NCBI GenBank assembly: GCA_021234155.1
Contig: JAJEKV010000033.1
Span: forward strand, 124,001-188,000
Direction of reading: 5' to 3'
Length of the DNA stretch: 64,000 nucleotides
Source of the DNA: Isoetes taiwanensis
Taxonomy: Eukaryota; Streptophyta; Lycopodiopsida; Isoetales; Isoetaceae
Of this stretch, positions 45,001 to 56,347 are shown piece after piece; within the stretch, counting starts at the first letter, position 1; each line of letters starts with the position of its first letter. The position numbers and the translations under genes were made by a program. Below the pieces are notes generated by a model. That model made no database searches. It had not been told where the DNA came from and worked only from the letters and a program-made list of their open reading frames with translations.

Positions 45001-46051
45001 TGTTCTACTTCCTAGGCGTGTTCTTTCAAAGCACCTGGAAAACCAATACACTTTCAATTTCTTTGCATCATATCATGGCAAAGGTAATTACTTTATTTTA
45101 GTCTATTGGTTCTTTTTAATTGGCATTTCTTTAAAATTCTCAGAATCAATCCTTGCGTGTGAGCATGATGGTGCTTTGGTGTCTTTGTAATAAAAAGAGC
45201 CCTCACACATGAGATGTTGAAGAGGAATTCAGTACCACTAAGGAATGCACATGATGCGCTTGTGTTTTTCGAGCACATTTTAAGTCGATTGTGACAATGA
45301 AGGAGATCATCCTTGCGGTACACGATGGTTCAGGTTTTACATGTTGTTTGCATTGCATGTTATTTTACATGATTCCTTTTGCAGATATTTTTTGGGAGAT
45401 AGCTATCAATGAGGTTGATAGAAGTGACGATCATGATTGTAAGACATTAATGAGTTTCGAGTTTGCATTGTATCGGACTTTGTGCATTCCAATGACCCTA
45501 CTCGGGTTGCTCATATAGATTTCAGTTTTTCCGTAATTCTTGTTGGGCGAAAGTTTGGGAAGTGCATAAACAAAAGCGAGAATAGAATCTTGGGTTTATT
45601 CTCAACTAATTCCAGTCTTTGAAGACGAGCCGGAAACATTACGGGGGTCCTATCTATGAAGGGGATCATGAATGGGTTTCTGATGTAGTTGATGTTGGGG
45701 ATAATTTTGCGGTTACCATCCGGGCCAACAACAAGGAACAGGTAGACTTCTACATCATCAAATGCACTAAGCCTAAACACATTGTAGAGAGGGCCTTTAA
45801 AGATGCATGGGGTGCTAAATTTGCTAGAAGAGAAGTCCCTCTCGTGTAAGTATTATAAGTTTTTAGGAGGTAGTGAATTTGAATTGCTTGAAGATGCACC
45901 AGAGTGCAATGCATACAGCCACTTGGTCATGTCGTGTTGCTTTGATATGGTGCCTGTAAGTGAAAACATACACAAACTTCCAAAGGATGTTCATGATCAT
46001 CTTTTAGATCGAGTTTTGGAGCACAAGAATAGTCTTTATCTGATAGCTTAG
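42030..46051 (+). pseudogene. Relic 2 of a transposon-like protein family
   Basis: Coding-like text in changing frames. In order: MAEWREAFRASVCKNQVNF (42043-); an acidic Gln/Glu stretch (QPSYHEGDFQESEGW); a helix FRRYRAELRRKERELKRE; a Cys-rich part LHGPNCTCNCDVCGIGPTSQC (43790-43850) and DLWYVPKDESEEWHQYNCLL with CKACGKTKC (43880-43970); FAQHCLQKHVVFLADKGVHY and NHVMWSMDVPINLKEQGCST (44880-45010); KRALTHEMLKRNSVPL and RNAHDALVFFEHIL (45188-45285); then two clean frames to 46051 with VGDNFAVTIRANNKEQVDFY, IIKCTKPKHI and AYSHLVMSCCFDMV. This order of CxxC pairs, KNHVMWSMD, A..KR.L..E, and a terminal BAH-like segment matches large transposon-like proteins I recall from mosses, lycophytes and ferns. 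Many stops make it a dead copy. Confidence 0.55.
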
Positions 46052-48240
46052 TAGATGAGGATGAGCTCGCGAGAAGTTCTTCAATGAGAAATGGAACCAA
46101 ATGAATTCTTTACTAGCATACAAGCATTGCTAGTGCTAACCAAATTGTATTCAATTGTAACATTCATATTCAAGTAATAAAGAAAAGTTTCATTCTTTTT
46201 TTGCTATTGCAGAATCTAGTTTGAATAGTAAGAACTAGTTGCAGGACCTCCAGGTTGCACATGGCAACCAATCTATACCTTGATCTTGCAAGAATGAAGC
46301 TCACATTACGCTTTTAACCGATTTCCCAATTCGAAAAAAGACTGTACTTCAAATGCCAAATGCTAGCAGGTCTTAATGTATTTCGTGTTGAATCCAACTG
46401 GTTTATATGCTTGAGAGATGTACTTAAGTAGATATAAAACTTTCTCTCAAGTCAGATGCACTTAGCTATTTCAAAAGATCGTCATTGACCAGGTCAAAAA
46501 TTGGTCAATGACCCGGGCAGTGAGCTAAGATTTGCAACAGAGTGTTCAAAGTTTCTTTAGTAGTATAATCACTTGGAATGGTCTCTGATGATCTTTAAGA
46601 TTGTGTGCAAGCCATAAACCATGGGAAAGGGCAAATAGAATTTGAGAGCCGTATGCATGTTTGAATTGCATTGCGTATACTTCGTGGTATTGCGTAATAT
46701 CAATTGAATTGTTTGAATATCATTTGAATTGTTTTAATTCTTCCGTGGTATTGCGGAATATCGCTTTGAATTGTAAGAATTGGTTCTGTACAAAACACTT
46801 TGCATAAACAAGAGAACCTTTACCAATGAAGAAAAAAATATACAAAAAATTTAAAGAAGCACAAAGTTCATATATTCAAGTGGTTACTGAGACATGGTCA
46901 CATTCAAAAATTGCAGACTGTCCACATATTCAACATGTAGTTTACATATTCAATAACTTAGAGACCGCCATATATTCACAAAATTGCAGATCATACTCAA
47001 AATTTACACGACAGAAAGCGCTTAACATTGAAAACTTAAGATTGTTTCAAAACCAAACTTCAACTTTAACTCCAAAAAAGCTAGCAATCCGCTTATCCAA
47101 ATCCTTATAAACTTCTCAAGAAGAGTGAGGTCTTCCTCATCGATTGGATATCCGTGAATGGTGACTTTGAAGGAGTAGGCTCTTCATGTGTTGGAGCTAT
47201 AACCGGATAAGCGGTGTAACAGAGAAGCATGTGTACAGAGAAGCAAGTGGAGAACCCGGTGTAACAGAGTTGTTGGGATCTCAATGTTCAGGACTAGTTA
47301 CAAATCTTAGGACTTGACCCGACTTCCTCGATCTTGCTTTCTTGTTGCTGCCTAAGAATCTTTTTCTTGCCTTTCCTCTTAGCAACAAAATCTTTGGAAA
47401 TAGGTTTGTCATACTCGATTTGCATGTGAGTTGGAATCCTCACCCATGTCTTTACCTTTTCCTTTCACCTTGGTGACCTTTGTCACCTTCACATCTTCAT
47501 CGAAAGACTCTTCATACTCCTCGCTTTACTTCATCTTCATCCGCTTTAAAGTAACCAAGTTCTTGCTCAAGCTTGTCGTGCACTTCTACCCCACAACCCC
47601 GCCAATCGTACAATGCATAGTATCCAAGACGTAACCAAAGCAAAGAAACATGAAATTTATGATCACATGATAACTTGATAAGAAAAATGTAATCGAGCTA
47701 AAACTCAAACCACAACCTTCACATCTTTTCAAAGAAATTGATCTCGGGCGTGATCATAAACACCCATGTGAACTTTGAGTTCCTTCTTACCTTTTAGCTG
47801 AAATCTGATAGCGATATGTGTTTGGACTTTGCATTCCAAAACTCCATCCTATGGCCATATGCTTCAATATTCACTTCCAAGGATTTGATTTCTTCCTTCA
47901 ACTTTTCTCATCGGCAACTTTAGCACTCCCAATAGTTTCAGAAAAGTAAATCCATTAAACTTGCTTCTTCTTTCTTCAAGTATGCAACCAAAGCTTGGTT
48001 GTTAGGCAAATCTGCCGTAAAGTTTGATAGATTCTCTCTTCTCCTCGAAATTTGTTTGTACAATAAAGTGCAAGTAGCATCGACACATTACCTTTGCACC
48101 TACCTTCTTCAACAAAGCTGCCTTTTTCCTTTAATTTCTTCTTCAAGACTTTCTTTTTGCATGTCGACAAGCTTCTAATGTGATTGATAATCACATTGAG
48201 GTTAGCTTCAAAACAATTTACTTCATGATCTTTACTCTTA
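46052..48240. other. Low-information region with weak minus-strand coding-like text
   Basis: Near 46690-46760 the phrase GTGGTATTGCG.AATATC with (TTGAATT) units is repeated. On the minus strand at 47700-48280 there is coiled-coil-like text (EKLKEEIKSLEVNIEAYGHR) and basic frames such as 47976-48284, broken by stops. I recognise no family. The plus frame 46826-47110 is Lys/Ser/Thr-rich and unconvincing. Confidence 0.3.
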
Positions 48241-48244
48241 TGAA

Positions 48245-48597
48245 CTACAGAAAATCTGTGGAGTCTGCTGCTAAAGATGCCCAATTTACCTTGTAATTTT
48301 CGGGGTCAGCCAAAGCCTTAGGGGTGTTCTGCCATACAAATGCTCTTGCAAAACGAGTCCTCACTTCATTGTTGGTAGGGCCATTCTGGTATACTTTTCG
48401 AAGGAGTTCATTGAACTTCTCGAATTCGAGCTTGATTTCCTTGATGTTGATCTTCCCGGACCTCAAAGGAACTTCAAAAACTGATAAAAATTCAGCATTT
48501 GATACTTCTTTTGCCTTGATTTGGCTTGGCTTTCTTCCAGACGACTCCACTTTCCAAAACTCAGCAAATTCATACTGTGTTCTTGCTAGCTTCAGCT
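48245..48597 (-). other. Exon-like open frame, unrecognised protein
   Basis: The minus-strand frame 48245-48670 contains a good acceptor (TTATATTTCAG|CTGAAG, exon start at about 48597). The part after it reads LARTQYEFAEFWKVESSGRK, FLSVFEVPLRSGKINI, IKLEFEKFNELLRKVYQNG and RTRFARAFVWQNTPKAL. It looks like a conserved helical domain with good amino acid balance. I do not know the family. Basic helical text with stops continues below 48280. Host gene exon or transposon ORF are both possible. Confidence 0.35.
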
Positions 48598-49099
48598 GAA
48601 ATATAATAAAACAGTAAAAACCACTTACATTTGAGTGCTTTGCGTTATAAATTTGCTGAAGCACAAACATTTTCTAAAAAAAGATAGCAAAAAATGCGAT
48701 ACCTCTGGCGCCTGGGGAGAACTCATGGTATAGTGGCAAAAGAGCTGCCGGAATTGCAAAGGAAGAAAAACAGAGTACAAATACACAAAGCTTGGGAGAT
48801 AAGTTTGTTCAAGAGCTCGAATGATGATGACCGTCGGAATTCTATGATGCTGCGCGCGAAAATTCTATGATGATGACCGTCGGAATTGAAGCCCGTCAGA
48901 GCCCATCATGAGCCCGTCACGAGCCCTTCATGAGCCCGTCCGAGCCCGTCCGTGCTCGTTAATTTAGGTGCTGGTAAGGTGCTATAACTTCAAAAAGTTG
49001 GGTAGGTTAAGCAAAAAAGCACCCGGCACAGACATAGGAATAGCAAGGATGGAATCAGAGCCCATGATACAGCACGGACTGAAGTCGATGTTGGTGCAG

Positions 49100-50427
49100 A
49101 GGTCTGAACTATAGATGAACTGGAACTAGAGCTAGAGCTAGCAAATCGAAATGATCTAGTACGTCAATCAATCTGTAGGTTATATAGCTCGAGCCACGGC
49201 AGACCCAAGACTACTGGCGCATGTGGGCTATCGATGAGATTGTAGGAAATGCTACAAGAAACTCCCTTGAACAAAACCTGAAGAGGCGCAGTACATTCTG
49301 TGACTGCACTCAAGGAGATCTCCCATCCATCAATCACTTCGACAGAACTAGGATGCTTAACCCTGCTTCTAGAGATGTCGTGCTTACGGGCGAATGCAAT
49401 ATCTATAAAGCAAGCATTTGCACCACAATCAAGTTGTGCTAATGTTTCCAACCTTCCAACCTCTGATTTTAATGATATAGAGATGAAAAGCGTCTTGCTG
49501 ACCTTATCCCATGGAATAAACATGTCAAGAAGTGTGGAAGGAGTCTGAGAAAAGGCGGCCAGCCGACGAGAGACTCCTACTCCTCGGACCGGCCCCCGAA
49601 GTTTTCCGACTGATTTGGGCACTTCACAGGGCATCTACGAGCAATACGACCAGCTCCTCCACAGTAGAGGCAAAGATTAGCCTCTCTCCGACACTGCTTC
49701 TCGGCGGTAGATAAGGGTCATCGAACTGCCTGATCAATCTGCATAGGCTCAGGTCCGGACCTGCTGGATTCTACAGATGAGACCGAGGCAGATGTAGCTA
49801 CAAGTTCTTGTGTGATTGGAAAAACCTGACTACGTCTTTCTTGCCTACGTTCGAAGAGCCAATTATCACAATGAACTGCAAATCTGGTCGCTTCTTCCAA
49901 AGTCAGAGGGTCCTCCATAGACAACAGCATATCTTTGACATCCTCACATAACCCATTTGGAAACAATCTCGAAGTACAACATAATCCCAGGCTGTATCTA
50001 CCGCAATTTAACGAAATTCTAATGCATATACTGAAGCTGGACAAGAGCCTTGCCTTAGATTGTAAAGTTTTGTGACTGTTGTGTGCTGACGTTCAGTGTC
50101 TCCAAAGCATGTCTCGAGCTCTGCAGTGAAAGCAACAAAATCTTGCAACTATAGGACTCCTTTCTCCAATAAAGTAGCAAACCAACTTAGAGCTGGCCCT
50201 GTGAGGAGAAAACCAATCAGCTCAACTTGTTCCTGGGCCGTGGGATATCTATGAGGATGGAGCTGGATCACAAGCCTGATCTGATTAAAAAAACCACGAA
50301 GCTTGGATCGAGCGTCGTCAAACTTCTCTGGCAGGCTAATCTTAGGCTTTGATAGCCTCAATCCAGAGCTAGAAGCAGATTCATATGAAGCAAGACGTTC
50401 CTTAAGCTCTTTATTGTCCAACTGCAA
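49100..50427 (-). pseudogene. Gypsy-type gag and aspartic protease, frame-shifted
   Basis: Minus strand, 5' to 3': a gag coiled-coil start and RGFFNQIRLVIQLHP, AQEQVELIGFLLTGPALSWF (50427-50149); PLTLEEATRFAVHCDNWLFE (50044-49718); a zinc knuckle CLYCGGAGRIARRC in which Arg replaces the usual His (about 49671-49620); then in a shifted frame the protease (49634-49164) with LAQLDCGANACFIDIAFA, where DCG stands for DSG/DTG, and VVLGLPWLELYNLQIDW, the ILG flap-end motif. A Ser-rich stretch follows. RT does not follow directly; the nearest gypsy RT on this strand is at 41.0-41.6 kb. At least three frame changes and the altered knuckle show a dead element. Confidence 0.75.
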
Positions 50428-50459
50428 CTGCTGGCATACTTGAACAAGCTGCTGGACCT

Positions 50460-51640
50460 ACTGTAATAAAGTCGAAAAAACCTCTATAGATATAAAATCA
50501 GCAAATATGAGCAAAAAAATGCTTAGGGTCAGAGCAGGCAAGAACCGGTAAGGGATTCCGATTCAAACTGTCATGAACCTACGCGAAAACAAGGAAACTA
50601 CTTGAAAAATACGCAAGAAATATGGAGGAAATATGTCAAGATCGGCGAAGAATCTAATATATGAACAAGAATCAGGAGTACAGTGGCCCGAAGGTAAGCA
50701 GGAACACGAGACATATGCCTAGAAGGCTCAAGACTGGCGTTGAACCGGAATAGTTCAACAAGAAGGAGATGCGTCCTTATATGTCTAGGTTAAAGGTCAG
50801 GATCGCACCACTCCAATGGATGAGATCACGCTAAGTTTTGCGCATGCATGTAGGTTCTAGAATATTCTAGATCCTTCTGAAAACAGCCTCGCATATGAGA
50901 AAGACATGAGGGAATATCTTCAACAAGTATTGGTAGTGTGCTTGGCAACTAGAAGGTTGTGAGTTCAAATCATGTCTTGTGCAACTATCCTTTTGCATCC
51001 GTGTGACGACCATCTTTTGTACATACGAGTATAATTTTTGTATGACACGAATATCCATATGGTCGTCACATAAGCTAAGGTGCCAAAGCCATGCATGGTC
51101 CTAGGGTAAAAAGAATCGACAAAGTCCATGGGCATGGCAAAATGAAAAAAGGGAAAGAATATATCGATGGTCATAGTAAAAGAAAGCATCATGCAAAACA
51201 CAAAAGATAAGTAGAGGGAAAAAGAACTTGGATCATGAAAAAAGCTACGCCCGTCTTAAAATCGAGTCATTTTCAAGCTCTATCGGAATCACACTCCTTG
51301 AAATCTGGATCACGAAAAAAGCTGCACCCATCTGAAAATCAAGTCATTGTCAAGCTGTATTGGAATCGCACTCCTTGAAACCTACAAGAAAGAAAATGAG
51401 AGCAGCTGCCATCTGATACTGACTATAATAACCTATTAATCCACCAAAACTATAGCAAAAAGCAAAACAACAACGGTTAACCAGCAGACAACTATCCATG
51501 CAACCACACCATCAACTAATCAAGCATCTATAATCCAAAAAATTACAAACTTATGAGAACCTGAGGAAAAAAGACAAAGGAACCAAAAAATCAAAAAGCA
51601 AGAAAAAAGGCGATTAGAAATTACTTCCCTATTGTGCTCG
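50460..51640. other. Non-coding stretch with a 77-bp direct repeat
   Basis: GGATCA(T/C)GAAAAAAGCT.C.CCC.TCT.AAAATC.AGTCATT.TCAAGCT.TAT.GGAATC.CACTCCTTGAAA occurs at 51230 and again at 51307. Otherwise no gene is visible; the minus frames at 50867-51058 and 50965-51201 have no motif. Confidence 0.6.
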
Positions 51641-51654
51641 CCAAAACGCTTTTG

Positions 51655-52170
51655 ATCATATCTCTTGTCTAGAGTATCAAGATTCATGCAATTCTTGGAT
51701 GATTAGAAAGCTTATCCAGATAATTTTCTGAAAATGTAAGATTGGAGCATATTAGATTTCAAAAAGACTATGAAGAGGGAGATCCACAATTTTAGCTAAA
51801 AAGAGCTTGGCAAAATACCTTTTTTAGTATCTCCCTCCAGAATATCGAATTCAGTCGATTTTTTGAGAGATCGAAAGCTTATCCAGAGAGCTTTTCAAGG
51901 ATGTAGAATTCGAACGATTTGGACAGTAGAAAGGTTCTGAAAAACGCAGATTAATAATTTCGGCCAGAAAAAAGCTTGGCAGAATGCTTTTTCACATATC
52001 TCCCTTCCAGAATATCGGATATAGGCAATTTTTGGATGGATGAAAAATTATTGAATGAGCTTTCCAATAATATAAAATTGGACTATGGTTGGAGGAAAAG
52101 ACTTGCGAAAAAAATCCGATTGAAGATTTCGGCCAGATTTAGGGGAAAAAAAACTTGGAGAAAAGCTTGA
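51655..52170. repeat. Degenerate tandem array, unit about 170 bp, three copies
   Basis: ATATCTC.C.TCCAGAATATC..AT...GCAATTTTTGGATGGAT.GAAA (copies starting near 51658, 51829 and 51998) recurs with GAAAGCTTATCCAGAGAGCTTTC, then TTCGGCCAGA...AGCTTGG.A.AATGCTTT. Spacing is about 170 bp and identity perhaps 65-70% by eye. The size is satellite-like, but the array is short and diverged. Confidence 0.6.
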
Positions 52171-52555
52171 ACAGATTTGATGCTCAAAAACAAAAGGCAA
52201 CAAACCAAAGAGGATATAACTAGGAAACCTAAGAATAAATTAAGAGTAAGCAGAAAAGAAGCTGACCAAGAATCAATCCAGGCCTAAGCCAAGGCATCCC
52301 TTTCTCAAGAATGATGGTTCTATTCATGCTAAATAGAACCATTGCATTATATTGAACTACAATTAAAAGCAGACTTATACAATCATTTTTAAAAAAGCCC
52401 AAAGTGCCCAATCAAAAAAGCCTATGAAAAGTTTTCTCCAACCGAAATGAACTTAGTAGGTATTTAAAGAGCATGTCTTTCATTATGAAAAATGTATGAG
52501 CTAATATATCTTCCATGTTTAAACCCTTGTTCTTGCGTTGGAGTAGTATGGCCAT

Positions 52556-53106
52556 CATTAGGGATTTTTTGAGATCATAAAAGGACCTTCTAAGAACTGT
52601 TGACTAAGCTATATGAACTACCAATCAGAAAACAGAACTAATAATCTAGTCAGCAAAACAGTTATAACTAACTCACTGGATCACATTTTCTAGCATAAGT
52701 ATTGATAGAGAAGTCCAAATGAGCTCTTGTTTGGTGCAATAGATAGATCTCATTGAGATCTTTCCAACCTTAGGTGGTTTGCATATCTTTTAGCCCAGTG
52801 AGGATAGTAAAAAATGGTAAAAATCATATTTTTTGGAGTTTTGACAATCATAAGTGGTTAAAATATGTGCAAAGCACCTAAGATTGGAAAGATCTCAACG
52901 AGAGCTATCCATTGCACTAAACGAAAGCTCATTTGGACTTTTCTATCAATAGTTATGCTAGAAAATGTGATCCAGTGAGTTAGTTATAACAGTTTTGCTG
53001 ACTGGACCCATCAGGCTCTGATTTCTGATTGGTAGTTCATTTATCTTCATTTGGCTTAGTTGGCATGTTTTGAAGGCCCTTTTTTAATCTCAAAAAAACC
53101 CTAATG
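52556..53106. repeat. 551-bp foldback: about 245-bp inverted arms, short loop
   Basis: The left arm begins CATTAGGGATTTTTTGAGAT at 52556 and the right arm ends ATCTCAAAAAAACCCTAATG at 53106. Inner landmarks pair in order: GAACTACCAATCAG/CTGATTGGTAGTTC, AACTAACTCACTGGATCACA/TGTGATCCAGTGAGTTAGTT, AAGTCCAAATGAGCT/AGCTCATTTGGACTT and GAGATCTTTCCAA/TTGGAAAGATCTC. The unpaired centre is about 52797-52850. No coding frame. It may be a foldback transposon or MITE, or a hairpin RNA source. Confidence 0.85.
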
Positions 53107-53147
53107 GGTTCCTGTGTGCATGCTCTCTTAAGAAGGCTTCATTATAA

Positions 53148-54448
53148 ACATATTCTAAACGAGGTGCACCCTGGACTACCACAGTCGTCGAATTCGTCGA
53201 TCCTATGACCCAGATCGTATGTTGGGCCCTATGGGCACCTTTTGTTTCGCTTATAGTCATTTATGATTGGAGGCGCCTATGATTTTGAAATATGAAATAC
53301 GATTTCGCTTAAGGTTTTGAGGGAATATCGAACCTCTATACGACTTTGCCTAAGATTTTAGAATATGAAATACGGGGGTTCGAACCTCTACCAAAATATC
53401 TCAATGTCCTAATAAGACTACTTTAACCAATGTACCCAGTGAGCTAATGTGATTATTTTTATATTGAATCTATGTTTTTTTTTTTATAACAGCCTATTCA
53501 ATTGTTTTAGGGAGTTTCAGGAATTGTAATTTTTACATCCATATCAAATCCCCCTAGAACCCCCTGTTATTTTGCTACATATTCTAAACGAGGTGCACCC
53601 TGGACTACCACAGTCGTCGGATTCGTCGATCCTACGACCCAGATCGTATGTTGGGCCCTCTGGGCACCTCTCGTTGCGCTTATAGTCATTTATGATTGGA
53701 GGCGCCTATGATTTTGAAATATGAAATACGATTTCGCCTAAGGTTTTGAGGGAATATCGAACCTCTATATGACTTTGTCTAAGTTTTTAGAATATGAAAT
53801 ACGGGGGTTCGAACCTCTACCAAAATATCTCAATGTCCGAAAGACTCCTTTAACCAATGTACCCAGTGAGCTAATGTAATTATTTTTTATCTTGAATCTA
53901 TGGTTTTTTTTATAACAGCCTATTCAATTGTAATCTATGGTTTCAGGAATTGTTATTTTTACATCCATATCAAATCCCCCTAGAACCCCCTGTTATTTTG
54001 CTACATATTTCTAAACGAGGTGCACCTGGACTACCACAGTTGTCGGATTCATCGATCATACGACCCAGATCGTATGTTGGGCCCTCTGGGCACCTCTCGT
54101 TTCGCTTATAGTCATTTATGATTGGAGGCACCTATGATTTTGAAATATGAAATACGATTTCGCTTAAGGTTTTGAGGGAATATCGAACCTCTGTACGACT
54201 TTGCCTAAGATTTTAGAATATGAAATACGGGGGTTCGAACCTCTACCAAAATATCTCAATGTCCTAATAAGACTACTTTAACCAATGTACCCAATAAGCT
54301 AATGTAATTATTTTTTATCTTGAATCTGTGTTTTTTTTATAACAGCCTATTCAATTGTTATAGGGATATATAGTCTATGGTTTCAGGAATTGTTATTTTT
54401 ACATCCATATCAAATCCCCCTAGAACCCCCTGTTATTTTGCTACATAT
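53148..54448 (-). repeat. Three tandem copies of a 429-bp unit with pol III A/B-box-like motifs
   Basis: Units start with the phrase CATATT(T)CTAAACGAGGTGCACC at about 53148, 53577 and 54003, each ending in CCCTGTTATTTTGCTACATATT. The copies are over 90% alike by eye. On the minus strand each unit carries TAGCTCACTGGGTA (53446-53433 and 53873-53860; decayed in the third) followed about 50 nt later by GGTTCGAACCC (53386-53376, 53815-53805, 54241-54231). These match the pol III A box (TRGCNNAGYNGG) and B box (GGTTCGANTCC) well enough to suggest a tRNA-derived SINE in each unit. Confidence 0.8.
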
Positions 54449-54491
54449 TGCAGTGCAGATGATGCTTTTCTCTAAAAGTCATTCAATTCAC

Positions 54492-54538
54492 TTCTATTCT
54501 ATTCTATTCTATTCTATTCTATTCTATTGGGCTTGTGA
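54492..54538. repeat. (TTCTA)n microsatellite
   Basis: Eight to nine TTCTA units in a row. Preceded by ATTCAATTCAC, it resembles the pentanucleotide tails of the LINEs at 22.7 and 23.5 kb, so it may be all that is left of a LINE 3' end. Confidence 0.85.
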
Positions 54539-54609
54539 TGCAAGAGTTCATAGTGCAAATTTTCTCATAGCAATGTACAAGGGTAGATCACGATCATAGA
54601 TGGTGTGTA

Positions 54610-56220
54610 GAGACCATAAGGGGAATTGGTATATGATACTAATGGTATAATACCACCAATGAACCTTAGATATATTATGGGAGTCACATAATATATTTCC
54701 TCTTAATGACAAACACCCAATATGTTATTCCAACGTAACATGTTAAGTGTGAGTCAGTAAAGCCGACATGTGTGGCACATGCTCCATTGCATATGTGATA
54801 CATATTCACGGGAGAGCACCCCCACCCCAAATATCTATTACTGGGTATTTGCCATAAAGGTGTTAGTGGCCCCACTTGCCATGTGGCAAGGCATCATTGG
54901 ACCAAGTGGCCCAATCGCAGACCAAGGCCCCAATTTCTAGGCCTATATAAGGAAGAGAGCATAAACGCTAAAACCTTTTATGTTTCTGGGCTAGTAGCGG
55001 GTCGAGGAGCTTCCAGAGGTCATTTTGGGCTCGAGTATCTAAGGTGCTGCCCTAACGCCTTCGTATTTGGTGGAGAGCACCGTGTCAGGCAGTTTCAATA
55101 GAGGGTTAGGTGAAGGAGCATGTTGTTTATAGTTTAGATTGTTAATCCTAGCTTAGTAGTAGGATTTAAGCTAGAAAGCACTTCTGTTTTAGTGTTACAT
55201 GCTCATAGACCATTAATCCTAGAACTTGACTGACCAAAGAACAATGACCCTTGTATTCTTTAGGGATTAGACATGATGTATTAGAACTGTTGTTCTTATA
55301 CGATATTAGATGATCATGGTATGATACTCTATTTTGCACCTCTTGTGTATGGGGGGCAAGGAGGGTAGAGATCCAGGAGCCATGTGTAGCATGATTCTGG
55401 TAGTTAACCTTTGTAATTCCCATTACGATGCAGCCTATACATAGAGAGTCCACCTGATCGTAGGCCTAGGGCCTTGACTGGCTTAGAATATGGGACTTGT
55501 TCCGATTGCAGATGGATCCAGGGTGTTCTTGCCTACCAGGGATCCATAGCAAGCTAGACCTAATACCTTGTCACTACGAGAGGGCAAGGTATAGGTTTGA
55601 CCCCTTCTAGGTGATGTGTTACTTTAGTGAGGTTAGATGGAGTATGAGTGGGGGCAACCTCGTCGCTCTAGCTGTCTTTCAGCCTCACGGACCAAGGGAG
55701 ATGCAACCTTGAAGTAGCGATAGGATTACATCTTCGGTAGGCTACAGTCGAGACCTGAAGCTTTTCGATCTATGTGCTATGCACAGGAGGGGTGGATGGA
55801 GTGGACTACCCTTGCCGTTGTTCTATTGCCAGCCAACTCCAATGTTACAACTTCCGTCTGCTGTTATCTTGTGGCCCAGACAGTCCTACCCCACATAGTC
55901 TAAACTTGGGTTAGGACTTCCATGTGATGCTATGGTGGTGATGTATTATGATGACAATGCTATGTTGTTGATGGTGCCTCACCCTTCGTGGTGAGCATAT
56001 ATATTAATTATGATGTATGTTGCTTGTGCTTATATTTACACGCTTACGCGGTGGGATCAGCCCCGAAAAAGACGGGGAAGACATGTCCTTCTTCCGCATC
56101 AACTCTGGAGCACCACCAGTAGCTAATGTCACGTAGACAGCCTCTTGTTGATCTGCAGGGTTGGCAGAAAGGGATCTCCATAGCTTATACGATGGGGGCA
56201 TAGGTTCGAGGGATGTCACA
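54610..56220 (+). mobile_element. Long LTR related to the solo LTR at 10.3-11.8 kb
   Basis: The plus strand follows the minus-strand reading of the solo LTR through shared landmarks in order: GCCATGTGGCAA, CTCTTGTGTAT.GG...GGGTAGAGA.CC, GGAGGGG.GGATGGAGTGGACTACCC, GATC.CC...GACGGG...GACA.GTCC.TTCTTCC, and the end GATGTCACA (56220). TATATAAGG at 54942-54950 would serve as promoter TATA box. The 5' end near 54600-54700 could not be fixed and no target duplication is visible (GTTGA follows the 3' end). No internal ORFs flank it, so it is a solo LTR or a remnant. Open frames inside it are not genes. Confidence 0.6.
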
Positions 56221-56347
56221 GTTGAGAGCATTGTTATATCTGAATTACAGTTCTCCTTCATCCGTTTCCTGTAGTTTCACACACAAGCTCTATTTGCGTG
56301 AATTCTACCCAATCTGGGAAATCAAGAGGTGATGATAAAGTGCATGT

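Noticed and set aside
53376-54241. GGTTCGAACC motifs as true tRNA genes
   Set aside because: A and B boxes are present, but there is no clover-leaf with paired acceptor stem. Kept only as SINE-like pol III motifs.
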